From Paracoccaceae bacterium (lineage in GTDB: Bacteria; Pseudomonadota; Alphaproteobacteria; Rhodobacterales; Rhodobacteraceae), in the NCBI GenBank assembly GCA_015485375.1, contig WFTU01000400.1:1-12503 (forward strand): a DNA stretch of 12,503 nt. Reading direction: 5' to 3'. The notes beneath the pieces were generated by a model. That model saw nothing but the letters and a program-made list of their open reading frames with translations, did not search any database and was not told the DNA's origin. The position numbers and the translations under genes were made by a program. Positions 6,472 to 11,968 of this stretch are shown one piece after another. Within the stretch, counting starts at the first letter, position 1. The number at the start of each line of letters is the position of its first letter.

Positions 6472-7050
6472 CTAAATTAGCAACACCTGTGTGCCGATCT
6501 CGGTCAGGTCATACAGGTCGGCGATATTCTCGTTGTAAAGACCGATACAACCATTCGAGGACTGCCGCCCGATTTTGCGCGTGTCGTTGGTCCCGTGAAT
6601 ACGGTAATAGGTCCAGCTCAGGTAGAGCGCGTGCGTGCCGAGCGGATTTTCCGGGCCGGGCGCGATATAGGGCGGATACTCCGGGTTACGGATCAGCATC
6701 TGCGGTGTCGGGCGCCAGTCGGGGCCGATACGTTTGCGCACGATGCTGGTGCGGCCCAGACGTGTGAGTTCCGGTGTCAGCGGCACGCTGGTCGGGTAGA
6801 TCCGGTGGACCGATTCGTCTTCGGACCAGTAGTTCAGGGTCCGGCGCGTGGTATCGACCAGAATGGCCCCCTTGCGCAGGTTGCTGAAATAGTCGCGCCA
6901 GTCCTGCGAAACGTAGCTGTTTACGCGGATATCAACGGCATCCTGTGTATCGGACTGCGCCCGAAGGATATTCGGCGCGGCCACACCGAAGGCAGTCGCG
7001 CTTGCGGCAAACTGACGACGGGACAGCTTGTATTTGTCGAACTTCTTCAT
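6472..7050 (-). CDS. Tat-exported L,D-transpeptidase (YkuD domain)
   Basis: L,D-transpeptidases form 3-3 peptidoglycan cross-links or attach proteins to the wall in the periplasm, using a catalytic cysteine. The ATG at 7050 has GGGAG (7060-7064) 9 nt upstream. Residues 1-32 are a twin-arginine signal (LSRRQFAAS, then a hydrophobic stretch ending LRAQ). The YkuD domain covers about residues 58-192. The catalytic region has His152 in RIHGTND and Cys168 in QSSNGCIGLYNEN. The usual S-x-G-C-[IV]-R motif has Gly170 where Arg is common. The protein is 192 aa, full length. It is divergent from the CAP-domain lipoprotein gene, sharing a 162-bp promoter region. The ending at the C-terminus (GTQVLLI) is normal for the fold. 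Confidence 0.88.
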   Translation of the reverse strand: MKKFDKYKLSRRQFAASATAFGVAAPNILRAQSDTQDAVDIRVNSYVSQDWRDYFSNLRKGAILVDTTRRTLNYWSEDESVHRIYPTSVPLTPELTRLGRTSIVRKRIGPDWRPTPQMLIRNPEYPPYIAPGPENPLGTHALYLSWTYYRIHGTNDTRKIGRQSSNGCIGLYNENIADLYDLTEIGTQVLLI

Positions 7051-7084
7051 TGAATCAGTCTCCCAACATGAAATTTCACCGCAC

Positions 7085-7112
7085 ACTATGATATTGTGGC
7101 ATCTGGTGGCAA
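7085..7112 (-). promoter_or_regulatory. Candidate sigma70 promoter of the Tat L,D-transpeptidase
   Basis: On the minus strand TTGCCA (7112-7107) is separated by 16 nt from CATAGT (7090-7085), about 35 nt before the ATG. The -35 box matches the consensus at 5 of 6 and the -10 at 4 of 6. Confidence 0.4.
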
Positions 7113-7154
7113 TTCACATAAAGTTCAATATCCCTTTGGGCGAAAACCTGCCAT

Positions 7155-7183
7155 TTGAATCCGCGTAGTCTACAGTGTAGACA
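7155..7183 (+). promoter_or_regulatory. Candidate promoter of the CAP-domain lipoprotein
   Basis: TTGAAT (7155-7160), a 17-nt spacer and TAGACA (7178-7183) precede the lipoprotein gene by about 30 nt. The -10 match is weak. The palindrome at 7168-7182 covers the spacer and most of the -10, which would suit repression. Confidence 0.3.
7168..7182. promoter_or_regulatory. Perfect 15-bp palindrome GTCTACAGTGTAGAC, probable operator
   Basis: The 7-bp arms GTCTACA and TGTAGAC are perfect around a single central G, in the intergenic region between an L,D-transpeptidase and a CAP lipoprotein. The TACA/TGTA core resembles half-sites of the BlaI/MecI/CopY winged-helix repressors, although their usual spacing differs. 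The binding protein is unknown. Confidence 0.55.
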
Positions 7184-7212
7184 GAATCAAAATTCTTGCT
7201 GGAGAAAAATTC

Positions 7213-7752
7213 ATGTTCCGTTTCCTCGCCCTTATGATTGTCACGGCCTTTACGATATCCGCCTGCGCCGTGACCACCACGTCATCCGGGATATACGAGG
7301 GCAACGCGGAATCCGGTGCGATTGCCGCTTTCGACAGCGGGGCCATCCGGTTGCGCCAGCTGGATACGGTGAATGCGCTGCGGCTGGAAAACGGCCTGCC
7401 GGAGCTGCAGCTTTCCGCCGAACTCAATGCCTCGGCCGATACGCATGCCCGTGATATGGCCGCGCAGCAGCGGGCCTGGGATTTCGGTTCCGACGGGTCC
7501 TCGCCGCAGTCGCGGGCCGAGCGCGCCGGCTTTACCGGCATTGTCACCGGCGAGAATGTGGCCGAGACCTTCAAGGGCGAATTCTTCGTGTTGCAGGCGT
7601 GGCTGGAAAACCCGCTGTCGCGCGCCGCGATCCTCGACCCCGATGCCACGCACCTCGGCTTTGGCTGGTATCAGGAGCCGAACGGCAAGCTCTGGTGGGT
7701 GCAGGTGATGGCGAAAGCCGAAGCGCCGATGGTTACGGCGTTATCAGAATAG
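7213..7752 (+). CDS. CAP (SCP/PR1-like) domain lipoprotein
   Basis: CAP-superfamily proteins are extracytoplasmic, and their biochemical role in bacteria is mostly unknown. The ATG at 7213 has GGAGA at 7201-7205, 7 nt upstream. The signal ends in the lipobox ISAC with the lipidated Cys18. Residues about 48-170 form the CAP domain: NALRLENGLPELQLS (helix 1 and the start of the fold), LNASADTHARDMA with His78, GENVAE (113-118) carrying the conserved Glu, and WWVQVMA at the last strand. The domain is complete and the protein is 179 aa. The last 20 bases overlap the 3' end of the convergent L,D-transpeptidase gene. Sitting between two transpeptidases suggests an envelope role, which is inference. 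Confidence 0.85.
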   Translation: MFRFLALMIVTAFTISACAVTTTSSGIYEGNAESGAIAAFDSGAIRLRQLDTVNALRLENGLPELQLSAELNASADTHARDMAAQQRAWDFGSDGSSPQSRAERAGFTGIVTGENVAETFKGEFFVLQAWLENPLSRAAILDPDATHLGFGWYQEPNGKLWWVQVMAKAEAPMVTALSE

Positions 7753-8248
7753 GGGTGCCGTCGGGCACCATTGCCCAGATTTCCTCGATCTCCTTGTCGC
7801 TGACCGAGATACACCCCGCCGTCCAGTCCCGTTTGAACCGGTCGAGGAAACGGGTCGGGCCGCCGTGGATGAAAATATCCCCGCCCGGGCTGACCCCCTG
7901 CTCTTGCGCAAAGGCCACATCTTCGGCGTTGGGATAGGAAATCCCGAGGCTCAGGTGATAGGCGCTTTGCGGATTGCGGCGGTCGATCGTATAGGCCCCT
8001 TCGGGCGTGCGCCCGTCGCCTTCGCGCCACTTGTGGCCGACCGGCGCGAAGCCCAGATCGACCTTGTAGATACGCAGCGGCTCGCGGTCTTTATACAGCA
8101 CCAGCTTGCGGCTGGATTTGAACAGCACCACCAGATCGGCCTGCACATCGGCAACCGCCCGCACAGGCGGCGAATTGGCCGTAGCCTGCCCCGCAGCGCC
8201 AATGGCCAGCGCGAAGCCGGAGTATTTCAGGAAATGCCGTCGTTTCAT
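7733..8248 (-). CDS. L,D-transpeptidase (YkuD domain, YafK/ErfK-type) with twin-arginine signal
   Basis: This is a second periplasmic peptidoglycan L,D-transpeptidase-fold enzyme, unlike the one at 6472 in sequence. The ATG at 8248 starts a twin-arginine-like signal (KRRHFLKYS, hydrophobic core, ATA before NS). An in-frame ATG at 8281 would bury this signal and is rejected. The SD is weak (GCGGA). The YkuD domain runs from about residue 38 to 170. It contains GDGRTPEGAYTID (77-89), His128 in FIHGG and the catalytic Cys146 in DWTAGCISVSDKEI. The DWTxGCI form belongs to the YafK/ErfK-like branch, whose members include cross-linking and protein-detaching enzymes, so the exact reaction is open. 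The protein is 171 aa. The 3' end overlaps the CAP lipoprotein gene by 20 bp tail-to-tail. Confidence 0.87.
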   Translation of the reverse strand: MKRRHFLKYSGFALAIGAAGQATANSPPVRAVADVQADLVVLFKSSRKLVLYKDREPLRIYKVDLGFAPVGHKWREGDGRTPEGAYTIDRRNPQSAYHLSLGISYPNAEDVAFAQEQGVSPGGDIFIHGGPTRFLDRFKRDWTAGCISVSDKEIEEIWAMVPDGTPILITP

Positions 8249-8311
8249 AATATCCGCTCTGCCTCGGGTCGGGCTTTGCACCCTTTGACCCAGAGTAGCG
8301 CGGACGAAGGC

Positions 8312-8336
8312 AAACCGCCAGCGGGACCGGAGGTTT
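8312..8336 (-). terminator. Imperfect hairpin after rlmN
   Basis: AAACCGCC (8312-8319) and GGAGGTTT (8329-8336) pair with one mismatch around a 9-nt loop, directly after the rlmN stop. There is no T tract on either strand, so termination here is doubtful and rlmN may read through into the downstream transpeptidase gene. Confidence 0.25.
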
Positions 8337-8341
8337 TCCGC

Positions 8342-9496
8342 CTAGATCCCCGCGTCGGCCTCGATCTGCTTGCGGGATTTGCGGGCGCGTTCGGTTTCGG
8401 ATTTGAGCTGCCCGCAGGCGGCCATGATATCCTCGCCGCGCGGGCGCCGGATCGGGCTGGCATATCCGGCGGCGTTGACGATATCGCCGAACGCCTCGAT
8501 CCGGTTCCAGTCCGAACGCTCGTAGGGCGAGCCGGGCCACGGGTTGAACGGGATCAGGTTGATCTTGGCCGGAATGCCGGAGATCAGCTTCACCAGCCGC
8601 CGCGCATCCTCGTCACTGTCATTCACGCCCTTGAGCATGACGTATTCAAAAGTGATGCGCTCGGAATTCGACAGGCGGGGATAGGCGCGCAGGCTGTCCA
8701 GCAGCGCCTCGATATTCCATTTCTTGTTGATCGGCACCAGCTTGTCGCGCACCGCGTCGGTGGTGGCGTGGAAGCTGATGGCCAGCAGGCAACCGATTTC
8801 CTCGCCGGCGCGCGCGATCTCCGGCACAACGCCGGATGTGGACAGGGTGATGCGGCGGCGCGACAGGGAAATTCCCTCGTTGTCCATGACGATTTTCATG
8901 GCATCGCGGACATTCTCGAAATTGTAGAGCGGCTCTCCCATGCCCATCAGCACGACGTTGGAGAGCATGCGTTTCTCGTTGATCACATTGCCCCACTCGC
9001 CAAGGTCGTCGCGCACGATCAGGATTTGCGAGACGATCTCCCCCGCTGTCAGGTTACGCACCAGCTTTTGCGTCCCCGTGTGGCAGAAGGTGCAATTCAG
9101 CGTACAACCGACCTGCGAGGAAACGCAGAGCGTGCCGCGATTGCTTTCGGGGATATAGACGGCCTCCACCTCGTGCCCGCCGGCGATGCGGAGCAGGTAT
9201 TTGCGGGTGCCATCCTCGCTGACCTGTTTTGTGACGATCTCGGGGCGTTCCAGCGTGAAATTCTCTGCCAGCGTCTCGCGGAAGCCTTTGGCGAGGTTGG
9301 TCATTTCGGAAAAATCCGTGACCCCTTTCTGGTAAACCCACTGCCAGATCTGCCCGACACGCATTTTCGCCTGTTTCTCCGGCGTGCCGATCTCGATCAG
9401 GGCCTCGCGCATCCCTTCGCGGGTCAGGCCGACGAGCTGCGGCAGACCGGCGGTCTGCTCGCGCGGGACGGTGATATGGTCGGGCGTGACGGTCAT
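8342..9496 (-). CDS. rlmN: Dual-specificity 23S rRNA/tRNA adenine-C2 methyltransferase RlmN
   Basis: RlmN is a radical-SAM enzyme that methylates C2 of A2503 in 23S rRNA and of A37 in some tRNAs, affecting translational fidelity and ribosomal antibiotic binding. The radical-SAM cluster is CTLNCTFC with Cys131, Cys135 and Cys138. The two mechanistic cysteines are conserved: Cys361 in MAACGQL, which becomes methylated (E. coli C355), and Cys124, seven residues before the cluster (E. coli C118). The GEP motif is MGMGEP (184-189). The N-terminal HhH-like domain contains QIWQWVYQKG. At 384 aa it is full length. The ATG at 9496 has AAGGA (9503-9507) 6 nt upstream. The gene follows the IalB-like gene on the same strand after 90 nt containing a hairpin. 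Confidence 0.97.
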   Translation of the reverse strand: MTVTPDHITVPREQTAGLPQLVGLTREGMREALIEIGTPEKQAKMRVGQIWQWVYQKGVTDFSEMTNLAKGFRETLAENFTLERPEIVTKQVSEDGTRKYLLRIAGGHEVEAVYIPESNRGTLCVSSQVGCTLNCTFCHTGTQKLVRNLTAGEIVSQILIVRDDLGEWGNVINEKRMLSNVVLMGMGEPLYNFENVRDAMKIVMDNEGISLSRRRITLSTSGVVPEIARAGEEIGCLLAISFHATTDAVRDKLVPINKKWNIEALLDSLRAYPRLSNSERITFEYVMLKGVNDSDEDARRLVKLISGIPAKINLIPFNPWPGSPYERSDWNRIEAFGDIVNAAGYASPIRRPRGEDIMAACGQLKSETERARKSRKQIEADAGI

Positions 9497-9518
9497 CGGG
9501 TTTCCTTCAAAACGCAGG

Positions 9519-9544
9519 ACGCCCCCCGTTTTGGCGAGGGGCGT
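9519..9544 (-). terminator. GC-rich hairpin between the IalB-like gene and rlmN
   Basis: ACGCCCC (9519-9525) and GGGGCGT (9538-9544) form a perfect 7-bp stem with a 12-nt loop. On the minus strand it follows the IalB-like stop by about 42 nt and precedes rlmN; a short TTTT lies several bases after it. This may be a partial terminator that lowers read-through into rlmN. Confidence 0.4.
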
Positions 9545-9586
9545 TGAAATCTTCTACCACAGCTTTGCCTGCAGGGCCAGAGCGCC

Positions 9587-10126
9587 CTATTTGCACAGCT
9601 CCTCGGCCTTCTCGATTGCGGCCGTGAAACCGCGCAGCGAGAAAGTGTCGATGGTGGTGGTGCCGCGCTTGGAAACACCCGTCACGATGGCATCCGCGCC
9701 TTTTTTCATGGCGAGGATCAGCGCCGCGTCGTCCTGCGGGTTGGTCCAGGCATATTGCGGGTCAACGCCGGAATCGGGGAACATGGCGAAGCTCTTGTCA
9801 CCGATTTCCACTTTCACGGCCCCGTCGGGTTTCAGCGGGTAGCCGGAGTCGAAGCTCGGCTCGCCCTTGACGCCCTGTCCGGGGATAATGGAGATGTAGA
9901 AGCGGATATCGTCGCGGTTCACCTGCACAACCTTGCCGCCGCGGCGCGCTTCGGTCTTGGTCGGCTTGGACACGATGAAGCAAACCTTCGGGTTCTGGTC
10001 AACGTAAACGCTCCAGTCGGTGTTTGCCTCCACCATGGACAGTTCCTGTGCCTGCACGGCCCCGCCCAGCACGGATGCGCCCAGCGCCGTCGCCATCAGG
10101 GTGTTTCGCAAAGCATTCCAGCTCAT
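9587..10126 (-). CDS. Invasion-associated locus B (IalB)-family secreted protein
   Basis: This is a periplasmic or secreted protein related to Bartonella IalB. These are widespread in alphaproteobacteria without a settled function, and the name does not imply pathogenicity. The ATG at 10126 is preferred because AGGAGA (10133-10138) lies 6 nt upstream and a clean Sec signal follows (residues 1-26, ending VQA before QE); earlier in-frame ATGs would add hydrophilic residues before the signal. The mature part has DWSVYVDQNPKVCF (37-50), typical of the family start, a GYPLKPDGAVKVEIG segment (95-109) and SKRGTTTIDTFSLRGFTAAI (152-171), the family's closing motif. Cys49 and Cys178 could form a disulfide. 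Length is 179 aa. It is divergent from the asparaginase gene. Confidence 0.82.
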   Translation of the reverse strand: MSWNALRNTLMATALGASVLGGAVQAQELSMVEANTDWSVYVDQNPKVCFIVSKPTKTEARRGGKVVQVNRDDIRFYISIIPGQGVKGEPSFDSGYPLKPDGAVKVEIGDKSFAMFPDSGVDPQYAWTNPQDDAALILAMKKGADAIVTGVSKRGTTTIDTFSLRGFTAAIEKAEELCK

Positions 10127-10161
10127 ATCTGTTCTCCTGCTCATTTTTCCGCTGTCCGGCC

Positions 10162-10176
10162 CGCATTTAATATGCG
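10162..10176. promoter_or_regulatory. CGCAT-N5-ATGCG inverted repeat
   Basis: Perfect 5-bp arms flank TTAAT in the divergent region between the IalB-like and asparaginase genes, 36 bp before the IalB-like start. The position suits an operator or part of the minus-strand -10 (TATTAA), but the arms are short and chance is possible. Confidence 0.25.
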
Positions 10177-10193
10177 TCTTACCTTCGGACAGG

Positions 10194-10221
10194 TTGTAAT
10201 TCATTCGCCTGTGGTTCTAAT
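10194..10221 (+). promoter_or_regulatory. Candidate promoter of the asparaginase gene
   Basis: TTGTAA (10194-10199), a 16-nt spacer and TCTAAT (10216-10221) form the best sigma70-like pair in this intergenic region. The -10 matches the consensus at 5 of 6. It would give a leader of about 100 nt before the ATG at 10330. Confidence 0.35.
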
Positions 10222-10314
10222 CTATCCCTACCCTCGGGCGTATTGCTACCCCAAAACGTGGAATATCCGGTCGATCGGCAGGCTTATGCTTGTCAATTTG
10301 CCGCGAACCGACTG

Positions 10315-10329
10315 AAAAGGACTCCTTTT
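10315..10329 (+). promoter_or_regulatory. Shine-Dalgarno embedded in a 15-bp palindrome
   Basis: AAAAGGA (10315-10321), a central C and TCCTTTT (10323-10329) form a perfect palindrome ending directly at the asparaginase ATG. The SD (AAGGA) is one arm. As RNA it could fold into a 6-bp hairpin with a 3-nt loop that hides the ribosome binding site. Confidence 0.5.
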
Positions 10330-11346
10330 ATGACGCAGGCACAGGATCTGGTGGAAATCTGGCGCGGCGATTTTCCGGAATGCCGGCACCGCGGCCATGC
10401 GGTGGTGAGCGATGCCTCCGGCAACATTCTGGCGGCATTGGGCGACCCCGATCAGGTGATCCTGCCACGGTCCTCCAGCAAAATGCTGCAGGCGCTGCCG
10501 CTGGTGGAAAGCGGCGCGGCGGCGGCAGCGGGGCTGACGACGGAACAGCTGGCGCTTGCCTGCGCCTCGCATCAGGGAGCGGCTATCCATACGGAGCGGG
10601 TGGCGCGCTGGTTGTCCGATCTGGGTCTGTCCGATGATGATCTGCGCTGCGGGCCGCAACCGCCGAATGACGCCCCGGCCCGCCATGCCCTGCGCGATCA
10701 CGGCGAATCGCCCTGCCAGATGCACAACAACTGTTCCGGCAAGCACACGGGGTTTCTGACGCTGAACCGGCACCTCGGCGGCCATGCGGAGTATATCGAG
10801 CCGGACCATCCGGTGCAGAAGGCGGTAAAAAATGTGTTCGAGGAAATGACAGGGATGGAGACTTTCGGCTATGGCATCGACGGCTGTTCGGCGCCGAATT
10901 TTGCCACCACGGTTGCCGGACTGGCGCGGGCAATGGCGCGGATGGCGGACCCTTCCGGCCTCGGCGCCGTGCGCGAGGTTGCCGCGCGCACGCTGGTTTC
11001 GGCCATGCGCGAGCATCCGTTGCTGGTCGCCGGTGAAGGGCGGGCCTGTTCGGAACTGATGGCGGCGATGGACGGCAAGGTGGCGGTGAAAACCGGTGCC
11101 GAGGGCGTATTCATCGCGATTCTGCCGGAGCAGGGGCTGGGCGTGGCGCTGAAGATCGAGGACGGGGCGACGCGGGCCTCGGAATCCGCGATGGCGGCGA
11201 TTCTTGTGCGCCTCGGTGTTCTGTCGCCGGACCATCCGCTGGCGATCAAACGCCTGCGCCCCGCAATCCTGAACCGGCGCGGGATCGACACCGGCTCGAT
11301 CCGTCCGGCAGAGGCGTTTTTTGCGGGTGGCGCGCCGTTAACCTGA
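10330..11346 (+). CDS. L-asparaginase, Rhizobium etli ReAV (AnsA/Asparaginase_II) family
   Basis: It hydrolyses L-asparagine to aspartate and ammonia. It belongs to the rhizobial, serine-beta-lactamase-like class, unrelated to E. coli AnsA/AnsB. All catalytic positions known from ReAV are visible: Ser48-x-x-Lys51 (RSSSKM), Ser80 (ASHQGA), the metal-binding Cys135 and Lys138 (NNCSGKH), Cys186 (GIDGCSAPNF) and Lys254 (VAVKTGAEGVF). These positions match the ReAV numbering closely through residue 138. At 338 aa it is of normal length. The ATG at 10330 is directly preceded by AAGGA inside a palindrome. An in-frame ATG 29 codons upstream has no SD and gives a non-family extension. The 3' end overlaps DUF2794 tail-to-tail by 9 bp. 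Confidence 0.92.
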   Translation: MTQAQDLVEIWRGDFPECRHRGHAVVSDASGNILAALGDPDQVILPRSSSKMLQALPLVESGAAAAAGLTTEQLALACASHQGAAIHTERVARWLSDLGLSDDDLRCGPQPPNDAPARHALRDHGESPCQMHNNCSGKHTGFLTLNRHLGGHAEYIEPDHPVQKAVKNVFEEMTGMETFGYGIDGCSAPNFATTVAGLARAMARMADPSGLGAVREVAARTLVSAMREHPLLVAGEGRACSELMAAMDGKVAVKTGAEGVFIAILPEQGLGVALKIEDGATRASESAMAAILVRLGVLSPDHPLAIKRLRPAILNRRGIDTGSIRPAEAFFAGGAPLT

Positions 11347-11688
11347 CACGGCGCGGATCAGCTTGCGCTCCAGCACCGACAGCACGGCCTTCAGGTCGCG
11401 GCCGCGTTTGAGGATGCGGCCGTCCATACCGACCACTGCATACTGTCCTTGCCGTTTGGCCAGTTTCGGGCGTTTCTCGATACGATAGAGCGGATGCTCG
11501 GCCGTGTGCCGGAAAACCGAGAACACGGCCACGTCGCGCAGGGCGGAAATGCCGTAGTCGCGCCACTCTCCGGCGGCCACCATACGGCCATAGAGCGCCA
11601 GAATCACCGCAAGTTCCGTGCGGTGATAGCTGACAACCTCGGGCACAACCGGAGGGGGTGAATTGCGGGAAATCGACGAGATAGCCAT
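11338..11688 (-). CDS. DUF2794 protein
   Basis: This belongs to the alphaproteobacterial DUF2794 family, which has no known function. The ATG at 11688 gives 116 aa. The SD is weak; an in-frame ATG at 11724 would add a Cys-rich 12-residue extension that looks non-native. The conserved core is highly recognisable: EVVSYHRTELAVILALYGRM, then GEWRDYGISALRDVAVFSVF, then PLYRIEKRPKLA and QGQYAVVGMDGRILKRGRDL. There is no signal peptide or TM segment, so it should be cytoplasmic. The N-terminal 15 residues are Ser/Pro-rich and probably disordered. The gene ends in TTAACCTGA, shared with the asparaginase stop on the other strand (9-bp convergent overlap). Confidence 0.88.
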   Translation of the reverse strand: MAISSISRNSPPPVVPEVVSYHRTELAVILALYGRMVAAGEWRDYGISALRDVAVFSVFRHTAEHPLYRIEKRPKLAKRQGQYAVVGMDGRILKRGRDLKAVLSVLERKLIRAVSG

Positions 11689-11740
11689 GCCCCGATCATG
11701 CCCGCAACACCCCCGACATGGCAAGAGGCGGGTTTCACCA

Positions 11741-11906
11741 CAATATTGTCACAATGTTTCTTGGTTTTGCCATGTTTCCGTCGAGTCTTTGCCTTTATTC
11801 GGGTCTATCTACAATATCGTAGCTGCATAGCTTCAACCGGCATCGTGCTTATCAGCCCCCACCCCGATACACGATGCCGGTTACTTATCCTTTCCTGCAA
11901 TATCGT
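11741..11906 (+). repeat. Three copies of CAATATYGT
   Basis: The 9-mer occurs as CAATATTGT at 11741-11749, CAATATCGT at 11812-11820 and CAATATCGT at 11898-11906, spaced 71 and 86 bp apart start to start. The first two lie inside small dyads. They could be binding sites of one regulator; by length alone a chance origin cannot be ruled out in this A+T-rich stretch. Confidence 0.35.
11835..11882 (+). ncRNA. Perfect 13-bp inverted repeat with C-rich loop (leader hairpin or small RNA candidate)
   Basis: AACCGGCATCGTG (11835-11847) and CACGATGCCGGTT (11870-11882) are exact complements around 22 nt containing CCCCCACCCC. It ends 86 nt before the gamma-glutamyltransferase ATG. No T tract follows on the plus strand, so it is not a normal terminator. 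A stable stem presenting an anti-SD-like C-rich loop recalls regulatory RNAs of Rhodobacter with CCUCCUCCC loops, but the sequence is not the same. It could also be a DNA-level operator. The structure is certain; the RNA label is inference. Confidence 0.4.
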
Positions 11907-11968
11907 CTGGAAGCCTCGCGCGCTTGCGTCTAGCATTGGCAAAACCGCCAACGTCAGGATATTCCATC

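Larger units (their letters stand above)
11689..11968. other. Divergent intergenic region of 280 bp
   Basis: This is the longest stretch without a gene. It separates DUF2794 (minus) from the gamma-glutamyltransferase (plus) and is more A+T rich than the genes. It contains a 10-bp palindrome ACAATATTGT (11740-11749), a CTAC-N6-GTAG dyad (11809-11822), three copies of CAATATYGT, and the 13-bp inverted repeat at 11835-11882. Promoters are expected on both strands, but none matches the consensus well. I see no coding sequence with family resemblance here. Confidence 0.6.

Noticed and set aside
7865..9547. A 560-codon open frame on the plus strand across rlmN and part of a transpeptidase gene
   Set aside because: It is antisense to rlmN, whose radical-SAM motifs are unambiguous on the minus strand. 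The frame stays open because of GC-rich codon bias, and its product shows no family resemblance.
10246..11235. A 329-codon open frame on the minus strand
   Set aside because: It is antisense to the asparaginase gene, whose catalytic residues are all present. The product is rich in Arg/His/Gln with no recognisable domain.
11835..11882. The 13-bp inverted repeats as ends of a second invertible element
   Set aside because: With only 22 bp between the arms, the DNA would form a hairpin rather than a recombining loop, and no promoter or coding information sits in the spacer.
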